This document shows, piece by piece, positions 22,463-34,725 of a stretch of 64,000 nucleotides of DNA (position 1 is the first letter of the stretch; every line of letters starts with the position of its first letter). The stretch lies in NCBI GenBank assembly GCA_965644295.1, contig CBFFRP010000291.1, positions 62,001-126,000 of the forward strand, given 5' to 3'. Source of the DNA: Paraphysomonas bandaiensis. Taxonomy: Eukaryota > Chrysophyceae. A model generated the notes under the pieces. That model worked only from the letters and a program-made list of their open reading frames with translations, was not told the origin of the DNA and made no database searches. Made by a program: the position numbers and the translations under genes.

Positions 22463-25225
22463 ATGGGCCCTGCTCGTATATACGATTACTTTGATAAATA
22501 TAACATCACTGCTGATCTACTACAGTCATCAGACACTCCTGATGATCGTTTTCAAGCAAAAACATTAATATGGGAATTAGAGGAAGGCTCACCTGCTGCT
22601 CTTGTGCTTCCTCTGCATCGGAAAGTGTGTACGAGACAGTTGCATGTATTGTTTCATAGCCATGTACGCATGGTCTCAAGAGAAGAGGCTACTCGTATAT
22701 CAGGATATGAGATTGGTACTATTCCACCTTGTGGACATGCTACAGAAATGCCAATATACATAGACCGCACTGTTGTTGATGAATCTCCGGGTGTTATATA
22801 TGGAGGGGCGGGAAGGGAGAACTTGGAAATGCGTGTGGCTGTTAGTGAACTACTCAAACTACCTCATGTGAATGTACTAAATTTTACCTCCTTAGAACAG
22901 AGCGACTGTTTAGTACCTTCTTCATCAACATCACGATTATCTAACTCAGTATCCACATCTAATCCTGCTTTCCACTCTGATTGTCCTGCCCCTTCTGTGG
23001 TTAAAACACTATCAGCGCTGCATAAACTCGTCATGAAGCCGTCCCCCGATGTTGCACATATTGTAGAAAAATCGTTGCAGATCAGCGGAATCGACCCCAC
23101 AGCTGTGCTTAGTTCTGGTAAGAACTTGCTTCATATGGCTGCATGGCGGGGAAGTCGTGAAACTGTAGACGTACTTCTATCCAGTGGGTGTGATATCAAT
23201 TCCTTCAGTACAGGAGAAGGAAATTACGGGAAAACGGCTTTATTTTATGCGCTTACACGTTCTCGAGATGACATTGTGTGTTTTTTGCTACAAAAGGGTG
23301 CAAAAGTATGTATAGTGAACAACAAGGGTCAAACCCCCATAACCCTAGCCTACTCCCACTGCTCTTTAGCGGTGCAGCGTCACTTGGACGAGTGTGAAGT
23401 CCGTGAGCTCTCTCGAGGTGATGGGTGGTGGAATTTCTATGCGAGTCACTGGGATGGGCGGCATTATGGAGATACTGATCCTAGGTTTGTGGGGGAAAAT
23501 GCGCCTGTCGGTGCTACGCTTATGCCCGAGTTGGTGCCTGAGGGTGAATTTGAGAACGAATTGCCATTATGCCGATTATATCGCGTCATTCAAGTTGATA
23601 CATCTTCCAGTTGTGGTATTACTATTGGGCAGCGTATATCCCTGCCGCGAAGCTCTCAGCGGACAACTGTTGAATCTCGCCAAAAGAAATTTAAACCCAA
23701 ACCGAATCCAGCCACAACTCTCTCTAAAAGCCGTCCAAAGAAGTCCAAATCAATTGTTTCTAAAACTGAATGCAATACACAAAGTAGTTTACGCATAACC
23801 GGATCATTGAGTTCTTGGAGAGCATGTAAGAATGGCGATATTGTGAGCAAAGTAACCACCAGCACCTCACGTACACTGAGCTCACCTGGTGGGGATATGC
23901 TGACTATACCGTTGTCACATCTATGTGTATCACCGCATGAGCATGGCGACGTGAGCGGAGAAAGTGCCGCTGTGTATGTGGAAGTGGTTATTGACTGCTC
24001 CACAGATATATTTGTTAACAATGTAAGCAGTTCCACCTGTTCTGAAAATATATATGCTGGACAGCGGACACAAGTGTGCACCGTAGATATATTTAATGCC
24101 AAGAGAAATATGGTCGGGTGTGATATTGCTGTGACTGGTCGTGTGGTAGAGCACTGCCGCCTTCGTCAGCATGTACCAGGAAATTTATCATCGTTAGATA
24201 GTTATTTTTGGAGATTAATGATCCGGGCGATAACGGTGGACATCAGTTCTGAGATGGGCACCGAGAATACGCAGAGATGTCGCACGGATGAATCACACCC
24301 GGAAACCTCTGCTGTGCAACTGTTATCATGTGTTTTGCCTTTTCGCCGTCCTGTTCCTGTGCCGAGCACTCCATTTCCTTGGTTTGATGATTGTTCTCCA
24401 CACTGTACGGTACTATGTATTGAGGATGTGTTTTCGTGTACGGAATGTGCAACGTCACGAAAGGGAGAAACTGTGGTGTTTGTTGACGATATGGTTGGCT
24501 TACGTAGAATGAAAGAAGAGTTGTATTCGGAACTGAATAAATCACACATCTGCTTTCCGTATGAGTGCAGGGCTTTTGACAGGTATATGACGCTCTTATC
24601 TGAACATATGGATGTAGCTCTGAGCTCTATACACGAAAACTCATCAACCAAACGTGGCATGATAGTAGGCCTGGATGCTGAATGGAGACCCGACCAAGAT
24701 GGATATTCTAGTCCAGTATCGATTTTACAGATATCTACTCGCGTTGCAGTCTTTATAGTTGATTTGCTGGCCCTGTGTGGAAAACCGGAGAGTGAAATTG
24801 AACTGGAGGATTCGAACACTAGTATTAGCAACGAATCACGTTATTTGAACCACATTCTGACAGATTTCTTTGCTGATGATGACGTTTTAGTTCTTGGCTA
24901 TGGCTTGGAGACTGACATAAGACGAGTGGTTATGTCGTATCCGTTCATGTCTGCATTTCATAGTATCGGTAATGCATTCGATTTACAAGATCACGCCAGC
25001 GAGCGTTTGCATAGTGATCGAAAATTGAATAGAGTTGGAATGCGAATCGGCTTGTCAAACCTAGTTATGCGTACGCTTGGCCTATGCTTAGATAAATCAG
25101 AACAGCTATCTGATTGGCAGTGTCGACCACTCACGAACAATCAGCTGGAGTATGCGGCTCTTGATGCTGCAGTACTTCCACTCCTTTTTGATATACTTCT
25201 ATCATACCATGAGAATAATATGTGA
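22463..25225 (+). CDS. YbaK/ProX-like editing domain - ankyrin - DEDDy 3'-5' exonuclease fusion
   Basis: Single-exon, 920 residues. About residues 35-135 match the YbaK/ProX aminoacyl-tRNA deacylase fold (LHRKVCTRQLHVLF; SGYEIGTIPPCGHATEMPIY; IDRTVVDE; GGAGRENLEMRV). Residues about 205-315 are ankyrin repeats (GKNLLHMAAWRGSRETVDVL, GKTALFYALTRSRDDIVCFL). A 300-residue middle with a Lys/Pro/Ser-rich patch is unassigned. The C-terminus (about 730-918) is a DnaQ-like exonuclease of the Mut-7/WRN/EXD type: Exo I GLDAEW, Exo II LGYGLETDIRR, Exo III QLEYAALDAA; Asp, Glu and Tyr are present, so it should be active, with a WQCRPLTNNQLEYA block as in RNase D relatives. RNA, perhaps tRNA, is the likely substrate by inference from both end domains. 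Confidence 0.88.
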   Translation: MGPARIYDYFDKYNITADLLQSSDTPDDRFQAKTLIWELEEGSPAALVLPLHRKVCTRQLHVLFHSHVRMVSREEATRISGYEIGTIPPCGHATEMPIYIDRTVVDESPGVIYGGAGRENLEMRVAVSELLKLPHVNVLNFTSLEQSDCLVPSSSTSRLSNSVSTSNPAFHSDCPAPSVVKTLSALHKLVMKPSPDVAHIVEKSLQISGIDPTAVLSSGKNLLHMAAWRGSRETVDVLLSSGCDINSFSTGEGNYGKTALFYALTRSRDDIVCFLLQKGAKVCIVNNKGQTPITLAYSHCSLAVQRHLDECEVRELSRGDGWWNFYASHWDGRHYGDTDPRFVGENAPVGATLMPELVPEGEFENELPLCRLYRVIQVDTSSSCGITIGQRISLPRSSQRTTVESRQKKFKPKPNPATTLSKSRPKKSKSIVSKTECNTQSSLRITGSLSSWRACKNGDIVSKVTTSTSRTLSSPGGDMLTIPLSHLCVSPHEHGDVSGESAAVYVEVVIDCSTDIFVNNVSSSTCSENIYAGQRTQVCTVDIFNAKRNMVGCDIAVTGRVVEHCRLRQHVPGNLSSLDSYFWRLMIRAITVDISSEMGTENTQRCRTDESHPETSAVQLLSCVLPFRRPVPVPSTPFPWFDDCSPHCTVLCIEDVFSCTECATSRKGETVVFVDDMVGLRRMKEELYSELNKSHICFPYECRAFDRYMTLLSEHMDVALSSIHENSSTKRGMIVGLDAEWRPDQDGYSSPVSILQISTRVAVFIVDLLALCGKPESEIELEDSNTSISNESRYLNHILTDFFADDDVLVLGYGLETDIRRVVMSYPFMSAFHSIGNAFDLQDHASERLHSDRKLNRVGMRIGLSNLVMRTLGLCLDKSEQLSDWQCRPLTNNQLEYAALDAAVLPLLFDILLSYHENNM

Positions 25226-25639
25226 ACCTGATGATAGACATGTAAAAACACTTGTAGCAGGGACTATTTAGTTGTATATACTACACCATATACGATTTCT
25301 CATACTTTAGTAAATTAAGAGCCTTTTAATAGTGTCTTGTTTCTGGTCTGTGAAATTCTCTATATTTTACTTTTTATCAACTAACGCTACATAGAAAATA
25401 ACTCGCTGACAGTGTATATATAGCCTATAGCCTGATAATCATTAATAGTTATGCCGTTACAATAGCGGAGAATTATTTTATTTATGAATGGTGATTGTAA
25501 TTGCTTTAATGGCGTTTGATATATCCTATAAATAGTTCACAAAAGTCATGTTGTCTCAACTACAATCATTTCCATACAATACTAGATATCACGATCTTAT
25601 ACGGTCAATATATTTCAGTTGCACTGCCCAGACGGTGCA
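25226..25639. other. Spacer downstream of the YbaK fusion
   Basis: AT-rich, no gene seen. Confidence 0.5.
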
Positions 25640-26000
25640 CGGAGACATCGCCACATTCCACCACACCATCCACCTCTCAGCACACACAGCTAGTGCTCGG
25701 TACACTTAGGACCTTACTCCAGAACCCTGTACCTCCGAGCCTGGTGGAATCTCAAAGGGGAGACCCCCGGACAACAGTGAGTCCTATAAGACACACGAGC
25801 ACTAAGAACGGAAGTGGTCGCACCTTGGTGCTTGCGGCGACGCACAAGCAGCTTCTGTAGCGTTAAATAGTAGGATATTAGAATTTGTGCTGAGTATTTA
25901 TGGGTAGCGGTCTAACTAGTATGTCTAGCATTCAACTAGCCACTATTTTGGTGCAGGTTTTTAACGCCTATTGCTAAATAACAAGACTTTTAATATCACT
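25640..26000. repeat. Dispersed repeat copy, homologous (inverted) to 43610-44280
   Basis: Shares long stretches with the reverse complement of 43610-44280, including CTTGGTGCTTGCGGCGACGC, TAAATAGTAGGATA, TTCAACTAGCCACTA and TTTTAACGCCTATT. A plus-strand frame (25516-25860) falls mostly in it and is not supported as a gene. Probably part of a transposable element of unknown class. Confidence 0.75.
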
Positions 26001-27805
26001 ACTACGATTGCTTTTATGACATTAGTTCTTATTAAACAGTTACTACTACTGTGTTCTTCCATTAAGAGTCATAATTCAAATATCTTTGATCTACAGCTTT
26101 TAATTGCTCTCAAACAGCAAAAATTCAACATTTGCGATTTATACTTTCATTCTTTTTTAAGTACGATATAATTATATATAATTTATTATGATATATATAT
26201 ATTAAACATTTTATAATCGATTTATACTAGAATACTAACTAGAATATAGGATATACGCCAATATTATTATTTAAAGAAAGTATATATAATATATTATATA
26301 TATATTATAATATATTATTCAAGTAAACGCTATTAATTACTATACGCTAATTCTGGTATGGTATATATACATCTACAAACATACTCAAACTTTACTTCCT
26401 TTGTAACAACAACTGTCGTGAGTATGCTTTATTTTTCAAATACCTTTTATCCTTGACTTCTGCGGATTCTCCACATACTATTGAGATACGTTATCACTGT
26501 TGAGATTTTCTTCAATTTCATACTCAACTTCAGTGATAGCCAATAATCTATCTTACTACTTTCTAGTATATCACATTAGTTGTGGACTTACGATCATCTA
26601 CTGCACGCTTTCGAATACCACACGTACTGTAGAATGACGGTTATTTAGCTGAAATCCTACTGGGACTGTTGTATTCGCTCTTACAACATCATATATACCT
26701 GCATGTATTGTTGTGATATTATATATATGTGTGATTCATCGCATGATATTCTCTATGTTTGGTGAACTTTTGCATTAGTTTACTGCACTACAAGTAAAGG
26801 AGTCTTCCTCGACGCGCCTATTATCAATCTCCAGCACAACAGAAGTGTTACCCAAATGTAGCCCCCGACTAGATGCCCTCTAGCTGGAACGGTTGCACCG
26901 TGGTGCTCTCAGCGATGCACAAGTAGTTCTGGGGCGCTTGAGCTTTCTGATGATTCGTCAACTCATTTGAGAGCCCTAAACTAGAATCGTACTCCCATCG
27001 GTTTAGCTGGAGAGAGAGACATCCCGAGTAACAATGAAACTCAAATTCTTCATCTAGCTTTATTATATATATTCTAGTTTGGAAAACGAATTCGTTTCCT
27101 TTTATGCTCGTATAAAACGTATATCGCCAATGACCCCGACCATGCCCAAATATTCTGAAAACGTATTGAAAATATACGAAGTAATTATACAATCGTATAA
27201 TAAGACCACGAAAAAAATAGATGACACTGGAACTTACAGAGTCTTCTTCCAAGTGGATTCGGAAAATACCCTGTATCATTCCTGTTCGTTGCGAAATAGA
27301 GCGATATTATATCCGAGCTTGTCATTAACTCTACCACATTAATGGTCATTATAAGTATTGGTTACCAGGCCCAGACCTCTAGTATATGTCCACTTCTTCA
27401 TCGTCAAACTAGAAACTAGCATCAATTGTCTATTCAATAGACATTAATTTGTAATCATTTATACCATATTTGCTATACTAATAATACGGAAGTTGTATCT
27501 CAAAAGAAATAAGCAGTGCAACACTGCTTATTGCATTTTATCAGCTTTTAAATTCAAATTACTTCATTGTATTAAAAACTATCAATATTATTATAGAGTA
27601 CTTCTCATTCAATAATGATGCCAGTGTTCGCTTATTTGTAAGTTAATAAGATATATCAACATGATTCTGATAAAGACAGTGATCTACCTAATATTGAGAC
27701 AAACTACATCGCCATTGAGACGGATCAGCCGTCATATATATATAAAATGGTTCACGCGCTAACTACCGACAGTGTGTGGCTAACTCCTAAAGCTCTATGC
27801 CTGGA
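26001..27805. other. AT-rich spacer with a further repeat relic
   Basis: Very AT-rich (TATATA tracts near 26170-26330). A diverged copy of the same repeat lies at about 26880-26945 (GGTGCTCTCAGCGATGCACA). No gene supported. Confidence 0.5.
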
Positions 27806-30365
27806 TCACGAGGCCTCTTTATCCCGAGGAAGGGGTGGAAGCTTTTCCTTACTCCAGGTACCATCTGCAGCAGACCCATGAGGAGATGACTTCTTCTGGT
27901 GATAATGTGGGGCATTGGATCTACTGTTCTTCTCATTGCCACCTCTGTTATCTCTGCTACGTGAATGACCGGAAGAAGCAGATTTTCCCTCAACAGGCTT
28001 TTCAGTTGGGGGGTTAGAAGAGGGGTTAGAAGAGTTAGACGCCTCTTTCAATGCTGCAGCGGCCGCCTCGGCTTCTTGTTGCTTAAGCACCTGCATACAC
28101 AAATATTACGAACCACATTGTGTTCACATTCACCCAATATACACGTTGTTAAGATGTCACACACAAAATGCATCATGGCGGACTATGTAGTCACCTACAT
28201 TCGCAAATGTTGGTCTCCCACCCCAGCTGGACGGAGTTGTAGTGTCAGAGGTCCCGCCACCCTTCATTAACAATTGCTATTAACTTAAAAATAACCCACA
28301 AAAATAACTAGTGTCATTTATACGAAAAAGAGAACCTTCAGACAGTACGAATACATTTGCTCGGCACACAGAGGCAACTCTTAGCCAGCATGGTGGTGTA
28401 TCATCACTAGATTCACAATGAGGAATACATTGAAATGAAGCATACCTTTCCCGACCCCTCTTGGCGCTTGCGATCTCGCCCTTGGCCCTTTTTATCAGAC
28501 TTGCGGTTGGAGCTATCCTCACGGCGACCCTCGGAAGCTTTCTTCTTGCCACCACCCTCTACACGCTTGTCTCCCCCTACAACAGGTGCGATGGTGTTGC
28601 TCGCTGCCGGAGCTGAAGATGCTGCTTTCTCTACCGTCTTCTTCGGAACAGGGGGTTTATAAGTATCCACCGATCCTCCGCTCTTCAAAAGGACACCAAC
28701 CCAAGAACCGCCCTCAGATTTCTTGCCTCCTCCCTGTTGTTGTTGAGCCTGACCCTGCTGGTAATCTTCTCCATATAAGAGTGATCCATAGTCCACGGCA
28801 CCTGCCAGTACCGCCTCTCGTTGCACAGGGCGACCTTGTTGCATTTGCTCCCTGGTTTCGTCGATAGAGAAGGTGCGCTGCCGTTGCAATAGATCCGTGT
28901 TGGGTGTGACCGTCATGGCAGCGGGATGGTCAGCCTGATGTAACCCTTTAGTTACAATAAACAAATATATGGACTAATTCATACGCACCGGATGAATGGT
29001 ATCTGGTAGAACAGCCTCCTTAATGTTCGTCACTATTTGGATGATGTCGTCAATGGAGTACTTGATATACGGTCCCTGGAAACCTCGTGCAGGGATAGCA
29101 GTGGGACTGGTAGGAGCACTTCCACCCTCTTCTGTACCTTGTGGAGGAAGTGGTGGGAAGTCAGCAGATGAGTTAATCTCAATAGCAGGAGTTGCGTGCT
29201 GCCGGTTCTGCGGCCCTCCAGATCCATGTCCTTCACGTCTCTCTCTACCATGTCCCTTGCCGTGTCCACCTTTCCTGCTACCTTCTTTGTCTCTTCCTTT
29301 TCCTCCGGCCGACCCACCGCCATGGCTATTAGATCGCCTGTCTCTACGAGTGGATCCTTCACCATCATTGCCGTGGTTTTTATCGTGATGACGCCCTCCA
29401 CTTCGGGAATTTGGAGATGACTTCTCCCCGTCGCCATTGTGTCTATTCTGTCTTCTGTTATCTCGATCACCCGCTGGTCCTTGCTGACCTGCAGGTACAG
29501 ATCCATACCCAAAAGCGCCTGCTCCGCCTTCTCCAGATGCACCCGCTGCACCGTATGGAGGGAATGGTACTGGAGGATATCCACCCATTGGGCCAGCCAT
29601 TGGACCTCCCATACCTGGTGTAGGATAGTATGAACGTACCACAGCTTCTGTCTTCAACCGAGCCTTAACAGGAACTCCGTCGAAAGTACGTTTCTTCAGT
29701 TTTAGATCCATGAGAGTATCCTTGGCATCCTCTTCAGATTCCATGGTAATAAACCTGCGGACATATGACAACGCTAACGACTTAACTAGTTCAGTTTGTA
29801 TACCATGTGTCTCCAATCTCACTCCTTACGCTTGAAATCGGCTTGCATCCAGGAAATGAGAAAATCTCCCTGATTTTCTCTTCAGGGGTATCAGAGGAAA
29901 TATCTCGCAAAATGATTGTCGACCTTCCGCTTTTAGCAAGCGCTTTGATTCTACCATCAGTGTAACTAACATTTGGTGAGGTCTTAACCGCCTCGATAAC
30001 GACATTTTCATCTGTTGTGAGAGAACGCAACTTTGCGAACTGTAAACAGAACATATAACTATCTTTGCAACACATATACAGAGGGTTCATACCGACATTA
30101 CTGTAGCCAATGGAACAGAATTCTGTGAATCCATTTGAGATATCAGATACACATCACTCCTTAAGTTATCTTTGCTAAAATAATATTCTATTTGACTGCG
30201 CACAGCAACAAGGAGTTGCTCGGGATCTTCCACTTTCATCACAGGAGAAGTCGAAGTCGGCTCTGTAGTCGATAACGAGCTCTCAGTGGTCATGTCCTAT
30301 AACTAACAGTTAGTTCTCATACATCTCTATTATCATATCAAACATACAGATGCGGCCTCTGACAT
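27806..30365 (-). CDS. LARP4: LARP4-like La-related RNA-binding protein
   Basis: La-related proteins of the LARP4 class bind mRNA and poly(A) and stabilise mRNA. Six exons (30348-30365, 30093-30296, 29804-30039, 28989-29754, 28446-28934, 27806-28090) give about 665 residues. The La motif is RSQIEYYFSKDNLRSDVYL, ISQMDSQNSVPLATV, then FAKLRSLTTDENVVIEAVK; the RRM follows (STIILRDISSDTPEEKIREI, DTWFITMESEEDAKDTL, FDGVPVKARLKTEA). Order and motifs match LARP4/4B (VEYYFSRENL, LISQMDSDQFIP, WYITFQSDTDAQ). The rest is disordered: Gly/Pro-rich, then His/Arg/Gly/Ser-rich (RGG-like), then Lys-rich, ending in SRSRDNRGG and KEKLPPLPRDKEAS. The tiny first exon (MSEAAS) is likely; translation could otherwise begin at 30293. 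The intron before the last exon is unusually long (355 nt) and may hide an exon. Confidence 0.88.
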
Positions 30366-30571
30366 ATCGTTTCAGAAAGTGAATTTGATACCACACACCC
30401 CAGTGCTCCAGAGATGGTCACAATATACTCCAACAGAGAGTTATTCAGGTAGGTAAGGAACTATTAATCCTTCTGTCTATGTATATATATGGAACTACAT
30501 GTACACACAACTCTATACATTATATTTTTTTCTTGACCTCCACACACTTATGTGTATCTTCAAATGATTTT

Positions 30572-30723
30572 CAGTTTACGATTACATCTACATACGGTAC
30601 ACTGCTGCAGGGACCTGCAGATGCGGCTATGGATACTGCAGATCTTTCTGCAAGGATCTTTGCAATCATTCTATCTAGAGGATCAACAGCATTGCAAAGA
30701 TTTATGAACACTCCAGTGAAGTA
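30572..30723 (+). CDS. Possible 3' exon of a small unidentified gene
   Basis: After a good acceptor (TGATTTTCAG) a 49-codon open frame encodes FTITSTYGTLLQGPADAAMD and continues with LSARIFAIILSRGSTALQRF, ending in TAA. It looks protein-like, but the only nearby ATG exon (30404-30447) joins out of phase. It could be a real divergent neighbour of the LARP4-like gene whose first exon I cannot place. Confidence 0.25.
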
Positions 30724-32442
30724 ATAAGAACTCTACAAGAATAATATTACAGTTATCTGAAGTTATATTCGATTAATATTGTAATCTATTCAGTCTGTTG
30801 TGAGGCAGCACACTACAGAGACACTCATTCTTTAAACTCTTTCAAGCTCTCAAAAATAACAAAAATGTCAAGCTCTACTATGCAGCCACTGTCTCCTTTA
30901 CAATCAACAAATAATAAACGGAAGATATCATATTCCGGGATTCGATCAACCTTGTTTTATCAATACTGTTATTCCGCACCCAAATAGATATTAGATTAGC
31001 CATATCTCGGAATGATACGAACTAAACTCCCGAATATTCAATTTTCTGAAATATTATTACATATTCAAATTATATAACGACTTAATAAAACTAAGAAAGC
31101 CATCTCAAGGAAAGTGTTTAGATCAAAAACATCTTCCCTGTAACTGAGAGCTAATTAATTCCTGGGTTTATAATATTCATGACACCCTCATCAAAGTCGT
31201 ACTCTCACCTTTTCGTGGTGTTCTGGGGGATAAGTACGGGAGATATTTCTCCGGAAAACTAACGTGAGTCGCAAACATAGAAAGCAGATATTGTTCTGCC
31301 CAATGCTTGTGTGGTACAGGGGACACGAATTAGTGTCACTTGTGTAGACGTATTTAGGCCTTGACGAATAAACAGGCATCCGGAAATGGGCCCACCTCAA
31401 GGGCATCTGTAGATTCCTTATTTAGTACTAGTCGTAATGATCACATGACAATCAAATTACTTCAGTATTGTATACTAGCGTACTCCAAAAAAGGCACCTT
31501 AAATGAAAAGCAAGTGGCTAACGTGTGGATAATAGGACTGTAACAATAAATTAAAACTGATTGGCCCTTCTATGGACATTGACAATAAAACAATATTAAC
31601 GTCGTGTACATAATATATGGCTTATTTAAGATAATCTCTAAGGCATGACGCTCTGCTATAGTGAATGAATGTAACCTCTTAGTCGATTCTCATTTTTTGA
31701 CTTGTCCTTCAGCAACATTAAGAACTTAAATAAACTGCATATGTCTTTTAATTTCTGGCTTTAAGTGTAGACAACAAAACACATACACAAGACTCCATAC
31801 TATAAAAGTTTCAAACTAATAACACGACACTCAGTGGACGCTGTCATGAACATACAGCTTCTACGCCTATATATTTCTCTTTCTTCGTCAAGTCTATTGC
31901 GTTCGATGGTCGATAATTAATCCAGCACATATGGTAAATACATACCACTCTACACTGAATGTTGAGATCTGAAGATTCTATATACTTGCAATTGAGTGCA
32001 GTATTATGTGGGATGCAAGGATCGAAAGATATACATACATCAATACCCAATTCGAGTTATGTCGTTGACGTATATGCAATTGTGTGTAACTTTGGACACA
32101 AGGTATATCCATCCTTCTACCTCGCAAATATATAAAGAAGTATACTCTAATAATAATGTATTAAATGTGAGAAAGCAATATTCATCCAGACATATTGATA
32201 ACATCTATTCAACTCAATTCCAATTACTCAACTCTCTTCAACACGAGAATTCCATGATCAAATACTAATGTCATTAGATTTAGCAACGCTCCTATCCCTG
32301 CATACGTTCTCTTCCTTTGATATACCCATTACCAATTACGCTCTCCTCTACTTTCCATTTGAAACATTGTCACAAATTATTATTAGAATTACTTAGGGTC
32401 ATTTTAATATACAGCACAATCAGCAAAATGTACATTATGCAG
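30724..32442. other. Spacer with a repeat fragment
   Basis: AT-rich. A fragment at 31377-31408 (GAAATGGGCCCACCTCAAGG) matches the tandem unit at 44727-44848, showing a shared mobile sequence. No gene supported. Confidence 0.5.
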
Positions 32443-32775
32443 TTATGAACGCCACAAAAGGATATACGTTCCAGGTTGTACAGTGAAATACATATATGTC
32501 TTGATTTCATGAGTTACAAAAGCTCCGAATGATCTTCCGACAATGCAATTCCAACCGCGTTCGTGATCTCGGTCAAACTTTTTCCTAATGAAGTCGGCGA
32601 TTGTTGCATGTACATCTCCAGCAGCAATAGTTAGGGCAAACGCATCCCTTGCGGCCTTGATGGCGTCCCGACTCCACTCGTCGGTCATATCCTCGGCAAA
32701 AATCTGATAAGGGTGAACTTTCTCTGTATTTTTACCAGCACCCTTTACTTTACGGGAATGGTCATCTTCAGCCAT
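32443..32775 (-). CDS. Dynein light chain, LC8 (DYNLL)-like
   Basis: Intronless, 110 residues. LC8 chains are dimeric hubs in cytoplasmic and axonemal dynein. The C-terminal 85 residues match the family: DEWSRDAIKAARDAFALTIA, ATIADFIRKKFDRDHERGWN, CIVGRSFGAFVTHEIKTYMY and a final LLWRS (family: [26 protein letters not shown]). The Lys-rich 25-residue N-terminal extension and changes in the core suggest an axonemal LC8-like paralogue rather than canonical LC8. Confidence 0.92.
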   Translation of the reverse strand: MAEDDHSRKVKGAGKNTEKVHPYQIFAEDMTDEWSRDAIKAARDAFALTIAAGDVHATIADFIRKKFDRDHERGWNCIVGRSFGAFVTHEIKTYMYFTVQPGTYILLWRS

Positions 32776-34725
32776 GGCAATTTAAAAGAAATAATCTCGT
32801 TATGCAATGGTGGACTTTCAATGTACAATATAAGCTGTGATGAGAGGAAGGTGTGTGGATTGTATTGCAATATCTGTTCGATCTCTCGCTTATCATTTGC
32901 TGTTATACACACTCTGTAACTGAAATACTCTCCAAAAAAACAGATATCCTGAAGAGACATATATTTCAGTTTTTGTATTTGTATACTCCTATATATGAAT
33001 GGGGGTGTGAGACAATAAAATTTTCATAAAAGCGATTATTTGTTTCGAAATATTTCATTTTTGACTATAGGAAAACCCGTTAACAACAGAAAACGGCGAT
33101 TTTACGAAATACTACGATGTGTTTTTGTCCCAGAGTATCTCTGTGTGTACACATATATCTACTGCTAGTAATAAGATTAACGTCATCTATGCATATGTCA
33201 ACTTGGCTTAAATTAAGTTCCCTATAAGTACTGAATCTCTAATTGTGTACGATGAACAGTCAATACAACAATGTGAGTGCCACAGACGATGGAATTCATG
33301 TGTCGGTAGAGCGGCTACTGGTATAAGCCTGAGTGGCCTGACGTTTGCATATCTATCTCTACATGTTAATAACAACGAAGGGTCGCCTTTACCTGTGGAG
33401 CAGTAGGAACTTAATCTGCCAGGATTTACAACTTTTTACTCAGAGAGTTTTTGAGTACCTACCGCACCCACTGGCATCACTTGTGTTCCATAAGAACTGG
33501 CTAATATAATTTACCAGTGAATCATCAGCTTTTATTCAGCGCGTATGGATATGTTGAAGCCAAGAAACAAAGAATCCAGTATGATTGCAACGGGTATACG
33601 GTATACCCCTCATGTTGCTTTATATCGGAGATTTGATTCGACACTTGCGAGAGCGCAATGCACTCCCGCTTCCTTTTTACAACTATCCCGATATCCAGAT
33701 ATAGAAACAGCAGTACCAAGTGCGTAAAGTGTAAATACACAGTAGTTGGCACATTCTGCTTGCATACTACAATTATGTATGTGATAACCGTTAGATATCT
33801 GGTCACATCGTTAAGAAATAGATCATAAATAATCATATGCAAGAGACCAATTTAGACTTCAGAATATGATGGTTACGCACGAAGGGATTCCATTTGGTTC
33901 GTTTAGATGGCAGTCTGTTCCATATAGAGAACCATCGTCCACTCGTATTGTACTTATAGAAAAACATGTATTGCAATACTAAGAAAGGACGGAATAAATT
34001 TGGACCCGCTAGTTAGTAGTTAGTGTTGATTAAGCTGTAGCTATACCTTTTGTTTTACTGGTAGATACAATGTTATTTCCTCGTTTTTATTTAACTATTA
34101 TGTTCTGATACAATAGTTACAGGTTACACCATATTACCCGCTTATCATTTTAGAAAGGAAACGACACTAAACAGTATAGCTGAAATTAGAGTGCGCTTCT
34201 TGTATTTTTAACATACTGCTCTGTGAGATGAATTGCAGTTGCCGTTAGCGTTCCATGTTTAATAACTCTATTCTACAAAAAAATATACCGTGACGAATAA
34301 TGAATTCTAATTTACACGTAAATGATGCATCCGCGTAGAAATGGAGAGAGTTGTTTAAAAAACTACTCACCAACAAAATCTAATAACTTGCGAAATAATT
34401 ATTAATTAACAATTACAAATAAATTCAGCGCAGAAATTTGACGTTTAATAATACCTGAAGTATGGTAAAAGTCTGTAAAAACATCAGCAAATAATGGTAT
34501 CGAATGTAATAAAGCAAAACGAGCAGCACCTCTCCACGCGCTCTATATGGGTGCAAGCATTCAATTACTAATATACCTGAGCAGCATCGTCTTCTAAATT
34601 TAAACTTTTAATCAGATATATACAAAAAAAAGAAGGTTCCGTTACACTTTTCGTCAAAGTGTGTACTTGTTCTTTGCAAGAAAGTGGACCCACAATTGCA
34701 TCACATCAACCAAGTTGCCGCATAC
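32776..34725. other. Spacer between LC8-like and Pumilio genes
   Basis: AT-rich; A/T-run blocks at 33010-33130 upstream of the LC8-like start. No gene supported. Confidence 0.5.

Noticed and set aside
25516-25860. Plus-strand 114-codon frame
   Set aside because: It lies mostly within a repeat homologous to 43610-44280 and has no family resemblance.
30404-30447. Possible first exon (MVTIYSNRELF) for the exon at 30572-30723
   Set aside because: The join falls out of the protein-like frame.
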